From: Bacteroidales bacterium
Lineage (GTDB): Bacteria; Bacteroidota; Bacteroidia; Bacteroidales; Paludibacteraceae
Length of the DNA: 64,000 nt
Reading direction: 5' to 3'
NCBI GenBank assembly: GCA_004557405.1
Contig: SFDZ01000002.1
Location: 54,994 to 118,993, forward strand
Shown in pieces: positions 35,462 through 44,484 of this stretch. Made by a program: the position numbers and the translations under genes. Numbering within the stretch: the first letter of the stretch is position 1; every line of letters starts with the position of its first letter. The notes under the pieces are model-generated. The model did no database searches. It was not told the DNA's origin and saw only the letters and a list, made by a program, of their open reading frames with translations.

Positions 35462-35902
35462 TTATATTCTGATTTTAACGACTATTTTCCGTAATGTGCC
35501 AGTAGCCATTGCCGGTGCGTGTGCATCGTTCGGAAAAAAAATGACGAATTGTCCGCAAGCAACGGGTATGATGGTGTCGTAAGCGTCGTCGAAAAAGATG
35601 ATGTCGCGTGTGGTGTCGTATGGTGCCGTCGGACACAGACACGTTTCCTGCGGTTTCCAACCGATGGATTCGGTGCCCGATAGCGGCAACTGAATGTCGA
35701 TGTATTGTCGGTGGGCTTCAAGCGGTGCGTGCTGTCGGCCTTGTATGGTGGCTAAATCGATGTACACATCTGTGCCGTCGAGTTGCCGCTTGCCGTCGGT
35801 TAGTGCTGCAAAATCTGTGTGTAGCAGATAGTCGAATACCATTCCGAACTGCGGATGCAGGTTGACATAGTTGTGGGCATTATTTAGTGTGTCGAGAATC
35901 AT
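35462..35902 (-). CDS. YhcH/YjgK/YiaL (DUF386) family protein
   Basis: The 146-residue cupin-like protein has the conserved metal-site region. LEAHRQYIDIQLPLSGTESI contains the His-Asp of EAHRxYxD, and FVIFFPNDAHAPAM contains the second histidine. The family is linked to sugar-acid and sialic-acid handling and to EbgC. Here it is sandwiched between a lipoprotein gene (4-bp ATGA overlap) and glgB, so a role in carbohydrate metabolism is plausible but unproven. Confidence 0.85.
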   Translation of the reverse strand: MILDTLNNAHNYVNLHPQFGMVFDYLLHTDFAALTDGKRQLDGTDVYIDLATIQGRQHAPLEAHRQYIDIQLPLSGTESIGWKPQETCLCPTAPYDTTRDIIFFDDAYDTIIPVACGQFVIFFPNDAHAPAMATGTLRKIVVKIRI

Positions 35903-36726
35903 TCTTTCAGGTTTAATTTCTGACGCAAAATGTGTTGACGTGTTGTGGCGTGTTGGCGCAATTTTTCGAGGCGGGCGATGTCGGCCAAAACGGTTGCCAA
36001 ACGATAGGTTTCGACAAAGGCTTGGCGTTCGTCTTTGTTTGGCAGATAGGTGTAGTTGCGCTTAGTCCCGACGAAAGTGATTTTGATGTTTTCGTCCTGA
36101 TGTGTTGTCCAAAATTCGGGCCAAGTGCCTATGGCGTTTGGTGCTATCAAGGCGGTTTCGTGTGTTACACCAAGGTCGGTGTAGGTGTGCTTGGCGGCAG
36201 CGTCGATGGGTTGTGTGTCGGCCCAAAAGTCGCCGACCGATATGCGTAGCCGTTCGTAGTCGATGGGTGTGCCGCAATAGTGTGCCGTAAGGTACAGTTG
36301 TCCTTGTTCGTCGGTGAATGGTTTTACATAACTGCGCCCGAGGTTCCATTCGTTGCGTAGTAGGTTGTAGGTGAACGTGCCGTATTGTTGATATTGGTCG
36401 TTTTTTTCGTACTTGAAAGGTTTGGTCAGTTGGTTGACTTCGTTGGCTTTGATGGGCAGTAAACTATCGACATAGTGCAGGTTGCGGTCGGTTTCGCGCA
36501 TTTCGATGCGCCATGCTATGGTGTCGGCTTGGCGGCGATAGCGCACCAACTGCGGGAAGTTGTCGTGTACCGAGTCCAACTGCCATTTTGCGGCTTCGAA
36601 GTGGCCGTTGGCATACAGCGTGGCAGCCGAGTCGATGAAGGCTTGGGCGCGTTCTTCGTCGGTAGGGACGTGCGTACAACTTGCTAATGCAATAAACGTA
36701 AAAAATGTTATGAGTTGCCTATTCAT
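35899..36726 (-). CDS. Hypothetical lipoprotein with TPR-like N-terminal helices
   Basis: The 275-residue protein has a lipobox ALASC (Cys17). A helical section reads AQAFIDSAATLYANGHFEAAKWQLDSV, the spacing of one TPR-like unit, and another helix is rich in Arg. A central beta region and a C-terminal coiled helix (LADIARLEKLRQHATTRQHILRQ) follow. No known family is recognised by eye. Its start overlaps the end of the frameshifted small gene by 8 bp and its stop overlaps the YhcH-like gene, so it is embedded in this operon. Confidence 0.68.
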   Translation of the reverse strand: MNRQLITFFTFIALASCTHVPTDEERAQAFIDSAATLYANGHFEAAKWQLDSVHDNFPQLVRYRRQADTIAWRIEMRETDRNLHYVDSLLPIKANEVNQLTKPFKYEKNDQYQQYGTFTYNLLRNEWNLGRSYVKPFTDEQGQLYLTAHYCGTPIDYERLRISVGDFWADTQPIDAAAKHTYTDLGVTHETALIAPNAIGTWPEFWTTHQDENIKITFVGTKRNYTYLPNKDERQAFVETYRLATVLADIARLEKLRQHATTRQHILRQKLNLKE

Positions 36727-37112
36727 TATTAACTTCTTTCCAAGTGATAAAATTAGTTTTATCAGGAAACAAAACCCAAGTTTTACCAGTATGTATATTT
36801 ATTAGAAAACAATCATTGAGATCATCTCCACCTAAAAATATTTGATAGTTTATATTATGTTCTTCATAATTAATATCATCAGATATAGTGGGCATCTTGT
36901 GCCAATGAATACTTTTAATATTACCTTGAAGATGCCATGTCTCTCCGGTTTTTTTTATCTAATTTAAAAGTGTATTTTTTTTCTAAAGGAGATTGAATTA
37001 TTTCAAATCTACCTGAATTATTTGTTGCATTTGAAAACAAAGCAGGCTCCTCTGCGTTTAATAGTATAGATGCCAAAAGAAATAAACCCAAAAAATATAT
37101 TTTTTTCAACAT
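36719..37112 (-). pseudogene. Small secreted protein gene, frameshifted in an A8 run
   Basis: The first frame (37112-36921) begins MLKKIYFLGLFLLASILLNA, a signal peptide, and continues to KYTFKLDKK before going out of frame. The second frame gives KTGETWHLQGNIKS and, further on, FLINIHTGKTWVLFP, stopping at 36719. The two halves join if one A is removed from the eight-A run (minus strand, 36956-36949), giving a protein of about 130 residues with two similar LDKKTGETW/NIHTGKTW strand units. The DNA is much AT-richer than its neighbours. It could be a sequencing error, a real pseudogene or a slippage site. Confidence 0.72.
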
Positions 37113-37120
37113 AATTTAAT

Positions 37121-37345
37121 TCATTCTAATTCTTTCAAAATTTCTTCGGCATATTCCGCGTCTTTTTCGAACACGCAGAGCCTGATGCCGCTACTTGTGG
37201 ACGAGCCAAACATCGGATTGAGTCGCACGCTGTTGCTGTGGTCGGTCATCGCTTCGATGCCGTTTTGGCGCAGGGCGTCAGTTGCCACGATTGCCGGAGC
37301 AAGTGTGTCGAAAGTCCGTAGTACGATGATGTGGTCGTTGCTCAT
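37121..37345 (-). CDS. DUF2007 protein
   Basis: The 74-residue protein has the DUF2007 pattern: a strand HIIVLRTFDTL, a helix APAIVATDALRQNGIEA and a final strand-helix GIRLCVFEKDAEYAEEILKEL. The fold is GlnB-like; the function is unknown. It starts 4 bp after the DUF1015 gene on the same strand. Confidence 0.86.
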   Translation of the reverse strand: MSNDHIIVLRTFDTLAPAIVATDALRQNGIEAMTDHSNSVRLNPMFGSSTSSGIRLCVFEKDAEYAEEILKELE

Positions 37346-37349
37346 GGTT

Positions 37350-38594
37350 TTAACTCAATTTGTGTATAATCAATCCCGAACGCAGTTTGGGTTCGAACCA
37401 AGTGGTTTTGGGTGGCATTATGTTGCCGCTGTCGGCAATGTCGATTATCTGTTGCATCGATACGGGGTAGAGTGCCAATGCCATGCGCATTTCGCCGCTA
37501 TCGACACGGCGTTGCAGTTCGCCAAGACCGCGTATGCCGCCCACAAAATCGATGCGTTTATCGCTGCGTAAGTCTTTGATTCCGAGCATTTTGTCTAAAA
37601 TCAGATTCGACGAAACGGTTACGTCCAACACGCCAATCGGGTCGTGGTCGTCGTAGGTGTCGGGGTGCGCTGTGAGCGAGTACCAATGTCCGCCGAGATA
37701 GAGTGCAAAGTTGTGCAATCGGGCGGGTTTGTAGATGTTTGTTCCTTTGTCCTCGATGTCGAAATGTTCGGCTATTTTTGCCAGAAACTCGTTGTCGGTC
37801 AGCCCGTTCAGGTCTTTTACGACGCGGTTGTAGTCGATTATTGTCAGTTGATTGTCGGGAAAACAGACAGCCAAAAAGTAGTTGTATTCCTCGTCGCCAC
37901 GGTGATTTGGGTTTTGCAGCCGTTTTTCGTTGCCCACCAAGGCTGCTGCTGCGCTGCGATGATGTCCGTCGGCAATGTACATGGCCGGCATGGCTGCAAA
38001 TAGTTGTGTGATGCGTTCGATGGTGGCCTTGTCGTCGATGACCCAGAAATGATGCCCGAAACCATCGGCGGTTACGAAGTCGTATTCGGGCTCGCGTCGG
38101 GTGATTTGTGCTACTATGGCGTCTAATTCGTCGTTGTGCGGATAGGCAAAAAATACGGGTTCGATGTTAGCGTTATTGACGCGCACATGTTTCATGCGGT
38201 CTTCTTCTTTGTCGCGACGTGTCAGTTCGTGCTTTTTGATGTTGCCTGTCATGTAGTCGCTAACGGCTGCGGCGACGCACAGCCCGTATTGCGTGCGGCC
38301 ATTCATTGTTTGCGCATAGACGTAATAGTGTTCGTTGGTGTCTTGCACCAGCCATCCGTTGTTCTGAAATTTTTGAAAATTTTCGGCGGCTTTGGCATAG
38401 ACGCGTTCATCGTGTTCGTCAGTGCCGACCGGAAAATCGATTTCGGGCTTGATGATATGATACAGCGACATGTCGTTGTCGGCGGCTTCGGCGCGTGCTT
38501 CGTCGGAGTTTAATACGTCGTATGGGCGCGACACAATGCGCTCTACGAGGGATTTTGGCGGGCGTACACCCTTGAATGGTTTGATAGTGGCCAT
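37350..38594 (-). CDS. DUF1015 family protein
   Basis: The 414-residue protein starts MATIKPFKGVRPPKSLVERI, followed by the family motif VSRPYDVLNSDEAR. In the middle is IADGHHRSAAAALVGNEK, the conserved DGHHR. It ends near KTTWFEPKLRSGLIIHKL. DUF1015 proteins (ParB-like/HTH kinase-like fold) are often found near serA/serC in Bacteroidales; neither is here. The frame stays open to 38726, but 38594 fits the family start and follows the predicted promoter. Confidence 0.88.
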   Translation of the reverse strand: MATIKPFKGVRPPKSLVERIVSRPYDVLNSDEARAEAADNDMSLYHIIKPEIDFPVGTDEHDERVYAKAAENFQKFQNNGWLVQDTNEHYYVYAQTMNGRTQYGLCVAAAVSDYMTGNIKKHELTRRDKEEDRMKHVRVNNANIEPVFFAYPHNDELDAIVAQITRREPEYDFVTADGFGHHFWVIDDKATIERITQLFAAMPAMYIADGHHRSAAAALVGNEKRLQNPNHRGDEEYNYFLAVCFPDNQLTIIDYNRVVKDLNGLTDNEFLAKIAEHFDIEDKGTNIYKPARLHNFALYLGGHWYSLTAHPDTYDDHDPIGVLDVTVSSNLILDKMLGIKDLRSDKRIDFVGGIRGLGELQRRVDSGEMRMALALYPVSMQQIIDIADSGNIMPPKTTWFEPKLRSGLIIHKLS

Positions 38595-38629
38595 AACCTT
38601 ATTTTGTGTTTTTGAGCATAAAAAGCGTA

Positions 38630-38637
38630 CAAAGTTA
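38630..38637 (-). promoter_or_regulatory. -7 box for the DUF1015-glgB operon
   Basis: The minus-strand sequence TAACTTTG matches TAnnTTTG and lies 36 bp ahead of the DUF1015 start. No TTTG is seen at the expected spacing, so support is partial. Confidence 0.5.
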
Positions 38638-38749
38638 CTCAAAAAAATTGGAAAGTAGATTATAAAAGTGTTTTTTTTTGTTGTTTTGGCTACAAATAGT
38701 TGATTTTGTCGTCTAAACAGCAGCAAAATGCCGCTTTTTGCGCAAAATG

Positions 38750-38781
38750 TTTGTGTATATTGTCAAAAACGCTTACTTTTG
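38750..38781 (+). promoter_or_regulatory. Bacteroidetes-type promoter of rfbD
   Basis: TTTG (38750-38753), 20 bp, TACTTTTG (38774-38781), 23 bp before the rfbD ATG. This is an exact match to the group pattern. Confidence 0.75.
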
Positions 38782-38804
38782 CACCAATTATTTATTTGTA
38801 GTTT

Positions 38805-39674
38805 ATGAAACTTTTGATAACAGGCGCTTATGGTCAACTTGGCAACGAGATGCGTGTGGCTTTGCAGCGCTATCCGCAATTTGAACCGCTGTTCACCGAT
38901 GTCGATACGCTTGACATTTGCAATTTACAGGCCATCGACGCTTTTGTGGTAGCCAATCGTCCCGATGCCGTGGTCAACTGTGCGGCCTATACGGCTGTCG
39001 ATAAAGCCGAAGACGACGAAGCGTTGTGTCGCCGCGTGAACTGCGATGCCGTGCGCAACTTGGGTGTCGTGGCACAAAAATATGGTTTGAAAATGGTGCA
39101 TATCTCCACCGATTATGTGTTCGATGGCACCGGCTACGTGCCTTACACCGAGGATATGCCCGTGGCTCCAAATACCGTATATGGCAAAACGAAATTGGCC
39201 GGCGAACAAGCCTTGCTCGAAGTGTGCAGCCGGGCGCTGATTATTCGTACAGCGTGGCTCTATTCCGGGTTTGGCAACAATTTTGTGAAAACAATGTTGC
39301 GGCTCGGCGCCGAACGCGACCATTTGAATGTGGTGTTCGACCAAATAGGCACACCAACCTATGCTGCCGATTTGGCCGAGGCCATTCTGCAGATTCTGTC
39401 GGCCGATAAGTTTGTGCCGGGCATCTATCATTTCACCAACGAGGGTGTGTGCAGTTGGTATGATTTCACCACGATGATTTTCCGATTGGCACAGGTGCAG
39501 TGCACGGTGTCGCCCATCGAATCGAAGGATTATGCCTACCGCACACCGCGCCCACACTACAGCGTGCTGAACAAAGCCAAAATAAAAACAGTTTACGGCA
39601 TCGAAATTCCCTATTGGGTCGATGCACTCGAGCGTTGTTTGCAAGTGCTGTGCCCGACCGGTGGGGCGGACTGA
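38805..39674 (+). CDS. rfbD: dTDP-4-dehydrorhamnose reductase
   Basis: The 289-residue short-chain dehydrogenase-type enzyme performs the last step of dTDP-L-rhamnose synthesis. It shows the NAD(P) motif GAYGQLG (7-13), the catalytic Y126-x3-K130 (VYGKTK) and the family segment HISTDYVFDGTGYVPYTE. It also has the C-terminal RTPRPHYSVLNKAK. rfbA, rfbB and rfbC are not in the window. The next gene lies 66 bp downstream. Confidence 0.92.
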   Translation: MKLLITGAYGQLGNEMRVALQRYPQFEPLFTDVDTLDICNLQAIDAFVVANRPDAVVNCAAYTAVDKAEDDEALCRRVNCDAVRNLGVVAQKYGLKMVHISTDYVFDGTGYVPYTEDMPVAPNTVYGKTKLAGEQALLEVCSRALIIRTAWLYSGFGNNFVKTMLRLGAERDHLNVVFDQIGTPTYAADLAEAILQILSADKFVPGIYHFTNEGVCSWYDFTTMIFRLAQVQCTVSPIESKDYAYRTPRPHYSVLNKAKIKTVYGIEIPYWVDALERCLQVLCPTGGAD

Positions 39675-39740
39675 CATTTGGCCGTTTGGCGTGGCGCCGG
39701 CGTTTGACACTACATTGTTTCATCTCTAAAAACATGCACC

Positions 39741-41222
39741 GTGGAAAGTGTTATAATCATAGGCAGCGGACTTGGCGGCTTGGAGTGCGGCTATATTTTG
39801 GCTAAAAATGGTTTTCAGGTTACTGTGTTGGAGCACGATTCGTGCATCGGCGGTTGCCTGCAAACATTTCGGCGCGGCAGTGCCCAATTCGATACCGGCT
39901 TTCATTACGTCGGCGGTTTGGGCGAAGGTCAATCGCTCAATGCACTGTTCCGCTATTTCGATTTGCTCGATTTGCCGTGGCAACAGTTGGATGCCGAATG
40001 TTTCGACGAGGTCGTGATTGGCGAACAATCGTTTCCGTTTGCCTGCGGACACAAACAATTTGTAGAACGATTGTCGGAGTTTTTCCCGAAACAACGTGCC
40101 AATTTACAGCATTATGCCAATTTTCTGCGCCAAGTAGGCGACCATATTTACGATAGTTTCTTGCCGCGCGATAGCAATGAATTTTATGCTACATCGTTGT
40201 TCGCACGGTCGGCGTATCAGTTTCTGAACGAAACGATAGACGACCCGCTGTTGCGCAAAGTGCTGTCGGGAACATCGCTCAAAATGGAACTGAATGCCGA
40301 AACATTGCCGTTGTATGTGTTCGCGCAGATCAATAATTCGTTCATTCAAAGCGCATGGCGGCTGCGCGGCGGCGGTTCGCTCATTGCCGACCATTTGGCG
40401 GCCAAAATTCGTGAATTTGGCGGCACGGTGCGGGTGCATTCCACGGTTACAAAGTTGGTGGAGCAGGACGGACGCATCGCCAAAGTTGTCGTCAATGGCG
40501 GCGAAACTTTAACGGCCGATTGGGTCATTTCGAGTGCACATCCGGCGCTCACCTTGTCGTTGGTGGACGAAAGCCGGTGCCTGCGCCGTGTCTATCGCAA
40601 TCGCATCGCCGGACTGAAAAATTCCTTTGGCATGTTCACGGCCAACATCCGTCTGAAACCGGAGGCGTTACCTTACCTGAATCGCAACATTTTTGTGCAT
40701 CGCGCCGATGCCGATTTGTGGCACGTCGATACAGGCAAACGTGTCGATAGCGTGTTGGTCAATTATGCTGTGCCCGAAGGCGACATGGCCTATGCCGACC
40801 ACCTCGATTTGCTGACACCGATGCGCTGGAACGAAGTGGCGCGTTGGGCTGATTGCCGTGTCGGGCACCGTGGACAGTCGTATGTCGAGTTCAAAAACGA
40901 CAAAGTGGAGCAGTGCTTGCAGTTGGTCGAACAGCGGTTGCCCGATTTGCGCGGCGCCATCGACCGTGTGTTCACCAGCACGCCGCTGTCGTACTACAGT
41001 TACACGCTCACACAAGAAGGGTCGGCTTATGGCATTTGTAAGGACTGGAACAACCCGATGACCACCGTTTTGACACCGCGTACGCCTATCCCAAATCTCT
41101 TGCTGACGGGGCAAAGCCTCAACCTGCATGGCATTTTGGGCGTGTCGATGACTTCGGTGTTCACCTGCGCCGAAATTCTTGGTATGGAAACTTTGAGCGA
41201 CCCCATTCGTCGGTGTCGATAA
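39741..41222 (+). CDS. CrtI/RetSat-like FAD-dependent oxidoreductase
   Basis: The 493-residue protein opens with the dinucleotide motif SVIIIGSGLGGLECGYIL and the following VLEHDSCIGGCLQTF, typical of phytoene desaturase-like flavoproteins. The C-terminal FAD segment is NLLLTGQSLNLHGILGVSM. It starts at GTG (39741), where the family N-terminus begins; the nearby ATG at 39734 is in another frame. The substrate is likely a hydrophobic polyene or retinoid-like lipid. Similar genes occur with aryl-polyene clusters, but here it is 15 kb away beside a patatin. Confidence 0.82.
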   Translation: MESVIIIGSGLGGLECGYILAKNGFQVTVLEHDSCIGGCLQTFRRGSAQFDTGFHYVGGLGEGQSLNALFRYFDLLDLPWQQLDAECFDEVVIGEQSFPFACGHKQFVERLSEFFPKQRANLQHYANFLRQVGDHIYDSFLPRDSNEFYATSLFARSAYQFLNETIDDPLLRKVLSGTSLKMELNAETLPLYVFAQINNSFIQSAWRLRGGGSLIADHLAAKIREFGGTVRVHSTVTKLVEQDGRIAKVVVNGGETLTADWVISSAHPALTLSLVDESRCLRRVYRNRIAGLKNSFGMFTANIRLKPEALPYLNRNIFVHRADADLWHVDTGKRVDSVLVNYAVPEGDMAYADHLDLLTPMRWNEVARWADCRVGHRGQSYVEFKNDKVEQCLQLVEQRLPDLRGAIDRVFTSTPLSYYSYTLTQEGSAYGICKDWNNPMTTVLTPRTPIPNLLLTGQSLNLHGILGVSMTSVFTCAEILGMETLSDPIRRCR

Positions 41223-41237
41223 AAAAAATCTTGCTAT

Positions 41238-42041
41238 ATGAATCAAAACAAAGGCCGTATAGGCATATCGTTGAGTGGTGGTGGTGCCAAAGGCATCGCA
41301 CATTTGGGCGTGTTGCAAGCGCTTGAAGAAGTCGGGCTGAAGCCGCAGATTGTGGCCGGTGTGAGTGCCGGCGCCATTATCGGCGCCTTCTATGCCGATG
41401 GCAAAAACCCGCAGGAGATTTGTCATTTTTTTAAGGAGTCAAAATTTTTCGATTTTGTAAAAATCGTGGTGCCGCAAAAAGGGTTCATGTCCACCGAACG
41501 TTTCTATCGCCTGATAGATGATTTTATCGATGCCAAGACTTTCGAAGAATTAAAAATGCCGTTGACCATCAATGCAACCGAACTAATCGATGGGCGCAAT
41601 GTCTATTTCAACACAGGATCGTTGGTCGATAAGGTGGTGGCTTCGGCCAGTGTTCCCATTTTTCTGACGCCTCAGGAGATTGACGGCAAAGTGTATGTCG
41701 ATGGTGGCATTTTTTGCAATATGCCGGCCTCGGTCATTCGCCCCGATTGCGACTTTCTGATTGGCGTACACGTCAATCCTATCGTTACCGACGGCTCCAT
41801 CGACAATGTTTTCGACGTAATGGAGCGTGTGTATAACCTCTCGATTCAGTCGAGCACCGTAGCCGAAAAACGCCAATGCGACCTTGTGATTGAGCCGGTC
41901 AAAGCACGCAATTTCGGCATGTTCGACATATCGAAAACGCAACAAATTTTTGATATTGGTTACGAGGCGGCTATGCAAAAACTGACTCGTCCCGATGTGC
42001 AGCAACTAATAGAGTCGCTGCGAAGAGGCATTATTCTGTAG
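41238..42041 (+). CDS. Patatin-like phospholipase
   Basis: This 267-residue RssA-type protein has the oxyanion loop SLSGGGAKGIAHLGVL, the nucleophile motif GVSAG (Ser43) and the dyad aspartate D155 in VYVDGGIFCNMP. The catalytic pair is complete, so an active lipid acyl hydrolase is likely. It has no signal peptide and lies 15 bp after the FAD oxidoreductase, suggesting a two-gene lipid-related unit. It converges with PBP1A. Confidence 0.9.
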   Translation: MNQNKGRIGISLSGGGAKGIAHLGVLQALEEVGLKPQIVAGVSAGAIIGAFYADGKNPQEICHFFKESKFFDFVKIVVPQKGFMSTERFYRLIDDFIDAKTFEELKMPLTINATELIDGRNVYFNTGSLVDKVVASASVPIFLTPQEIDGKVYVDGGIFCNMPASVIRPDCDFLIGVHVNPIVTDGSIDNVFDVMERVYNLSIQSSTVAEKRQCDLVIEPVKARNFGMFDISKTQQIFDIGYEAAMQKLTRPDVQQLIESLRRGIIL

Positions 42042-42051
42042 TCGGAACTAC

Positions 42052-44397
42052 CTATTCGGTGATCTCTGTGTCGTTTTCGGGTAGGCAGCCCGCATCGGCA
42101 TTAAACCATTCGGGAATGTCGAATTTCTGCGTGGCATCGTAGCCTAATGTGCTGTCTTGCAGCACTTTGTTCATGTATTTTGCCCAAATAGGCAGAGCCA
42201 TGCTGGCGCCTTGTCCTTCGGCCATGCTGCTGAAGTGTACGCCGCGGTCTTCCCAACCAACCCATACGCCCGACACCAATGTCGGTGTAAAACCGATGAA
42301 CCAACCATCGGAGTTGTTTTGTGTGGTGCCTGTTTTGCAGCCAGCTGGTGCCTGCATGTTGTATTTGTAGCGCACGCGCACGCCCGTGCCGTGGTCCATC
42401 ACACTGGTCAGCATATTTATCATTTTGTACGAGGTCTCTTCGTTGATGACTTCGGTGGTGGTGGGCGTGAACGAGGCTATGAGGTTGCCGTTGTTGTCCT
42501 CGATGCGTGTTACATAGATGGGATTGATGCGTATGCCTTTGTTGGGAAAAGTGGTGTAGGCATCGACCATTTCGGCCACCGACACTTCGCACGGCCCGAG
42601 GCACAGCGAGTAGTCCGGCACGATTTCGCCACGCAATCCGAACGAACGCAGTATGTTTGCAAATTGTTTGGGCGTCGTCAGTTGGCTGATGACGTAGGCG
42701 CTAATCCAGTTGTTGGATGTGGTCAAGCCCCAGCGCAGGGTAACCTCTTCGCCGATGTGGGTTTTGCCGCTGTTGCGCGGCGACCATTCGCTGCCATCGC
42801 CTGCAATAATCGTGATTGGCTGATTGATAGTCTTGTCGCACGGCCAATAACCTTCGCTCATGGCTTGGGTGTATAGGTATGGTTTGATGGTTGAACCAAC
42901 TTGTCGCCGCCCGATGTTGACCATGTCGTACTGAAAATGGCTGAAGTCGGGACCGCCAACGTAGGCTTTCACATAGCCGTTGCTCGGGTCCATCGACATG
43001 AAGCCGCAACGCGCAAAACTTTTGATGTAGCGTATCGAGTCGAGCGGTGTCATCACGGTGTCGATGTTGCCGTCGTAGGCGAAAACCGACATTTCGACCG
43101 GTGTGTTGAAGGCCTGTTGAATCTCGCTGTCGGTAGCATTTGCTTTTTTCATGGCGCGATAGCGGTCGGTTTGGCGCATGGCCTGATTCAGTATTTGTTC
43201 AATCTCTTGGTCGGTCAGGTTGTTGGCAAATGGGGCTTTTTTGCGCCCTTTCTGTTCTTTGAAGAATGTTTTTTGCAGTTCTTGAATGTGTTCGGCAACG
43301 GCCTCTTCGGCGTATTGTTGCATGCGCGAGTCGATGGCGGTGTAAATTTTCAGACCGTCGGCGTAAATGTTGTATTTGGTGCCGTCCGATTTCGGATTTT
43401 TCTCGATGAAACCATACAACGGGTCTTCGGCCCAAGCGATGGAGTCCATGTAGTAACGACCATAGGGCGCGAGTTGCCATTGCGCGTAATTGGAACGTTT
43501 AGGTTGCTTGGCAGTCAGCATCATGCGCAGGTATTCGCGGAAATAGGGTGCAAGACCGAGTTTGTGGTCAACCTTATGATAGTTCAGCGTCAGCGGTATC
43601 TGTTTCAGCGAGTCGAATTCGGCTTCGGTGATGTAGTCGCTCTTCAGCATCTGCCCGAGCACAACGTTGCGGCGTTGCCATGTGCGTTCGTTGCGGCGTA
43701 CGGGATTGAACAGCGCCGGATTCTTGCACATGCCCACCAGCGTGGCCGCCTCTTCGATGGTCAAATCTTTGGGCAGTTTACCGAAATAGACTTGTGCGGC
43801 TGTTTTGATGCCGACGGCGTTGTTCAGAAAATCGAATTTGTTGAGGTACATGGTCAGAATCTCTTCTTTCGTGTACAATCGTTCCAACTGTACGGCGATG
43901 ACCCATTCGATGGGTTTTTGCAGTGCGCGCTGAAAGATGTTGGTTGCCGGAGGCGAATAGAGTTGCTTGGCCAACTGCTGCGTGATGGTCGATCCGCCGC
44001 CGGCGTTTTTGCGCTGCAGCAGACCGCGTACCACCAACACGCGCATCAGTGCTTGACCATCGATGCCCGAGTGGTCGTAGAAACGTTCGTCTTCGGTGGC
44101 TACCAAGGCTTGTATCACAAATGGCGATATCTCGTCGTAGCGTGTAGTGATGCGGTTGTCGGTGGCTGTGAAAAATGTGCCGAGCAACTGCATGTCGGCC
44201 GAATAGATTTCGGTGGCATATTTATTTTTCGGATTTTGCAACTCGCTGATGGCGGGCATGTAGCCAATCCAGCCTTTGGTGATGGCCAAAAAGATAAAGG
44301 CTACAATGGCGATGCCGCATAAAAACAGCGCCCAAAACCAGAGTGCAAATCGCTTCTTTTGCGATGACGTGATACCGGAGTCCTTTTTTGCAACCAT
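42052..44397 (-). CDS. Class A penicillin-binding protein (PBP1A type)
   Basis: The 781-residue bifunctional peptidoglycan synthase has one N-terminal transmembrane helix (about 15-40). The GT51 glycosyltransferase follows with the catalytic EDERFYDHSGID and GGGSTITQQLAKQLYS. The transpeptidase has serine motif STIKP, then SNNWISA and KTGTTQNNSDGW. Extra segments between the domains are usual in Bacteroidota. The long plus-strand frame across it is a shadow. Confidence 0.94.
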   Translation of the reverse strand: MVAKKDSGITSSQKKRFALWFWALFLCGIAIVAFIFLAITKGWIGYMPAISELQNPKNKYATEIYSADMQLLGTFFTATDNRITTRYDEISPFVIQALVATEDERFYDHSGIDGQALMRVLVVRGLLQRKNAGGGSTITQQLAKQLYSPPATNIFQRALQKPIEWVIAVQLERLYTKEEILTMYLNKFDFLNNAVGIKTAAQVYFGKLPKDLTIEEAATLVGMCKNPALFNPVRRNERTWQRRNVVLGQMLKSDYITEAEFDSLKQIPLTLNYHKVDHKLGLAPYFREYLRMMLTAKQPKRSNYAQWQLAPYGRYYMDSIAWAEDPLYGFIEKNPKSDGTKYNIYADGLKIYTAIDSRMQQYAEEAVAEHIQELQKTFFKEQKGRKKAPFANNLTDQEIEQILNQAMRQTDRYRAMKKANATDSEIQQAFNTPVEMSVFAYDGNIDTVMTPLDSIRYIKSFARCGFMSMDPSNGYVKAYVGGPDFSHFQYDMVNIGRRQVGSTIKPYLYTQAMSEGYWPCDKTINQPITIIAGDGSEWSPRNSGKTHIGEEVTLRWGLTTSNNWISAYVISQLTTPKQFANILRSFGLRGEIVPDYSLCLGPCEVSVAEMVDAYTTFPNKGIRINPIYVTRIEDNNGNLIASFTPTTTEVINEETSYKMINMLTSVMDHGTGVRVRYKYNMQAPAGCKTGTTQNNSDGWFIGFTPTLVSGVWVGWEDRGVHFSSMAEGQGASMALPIWAKYMNKVLQDSTLGYDATQKFDIPEWFNADAGCLPENDTEITE

Positions 44398-44426
44398 AAT
44401 ATTAGTGTGGTGTTAAGTTGAATTTG

Positions 44427-44460
44427 CAAAGATAAATAAAATCTGCGAATATTGTGCAAC
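44427..44460 (-). promoter_or_regulatory. Promoter of the PBP1A gene
   Basis: On the minus strand TATCTTTG (44434-44427) is an exact -7 box 30 bp before the start. A GTTG (44460-44457) lies 22 bp further upstream. Confidence 0.58.
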
Positions 44461-44484
44461 GAAATGTTTTTTATTTTTTGCAGA

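Noticed and set aside
42030..42060. Short GTAGT/ACTAC hairpin between patatin and PBP1A
   Set aside because: Only 5 bp of stem and no T-run; too weak to call a terminator.
42901..44322. 473-codon plus-strand frame
   Set aside because: Antisense to PBP1A, whose motifs are all present.
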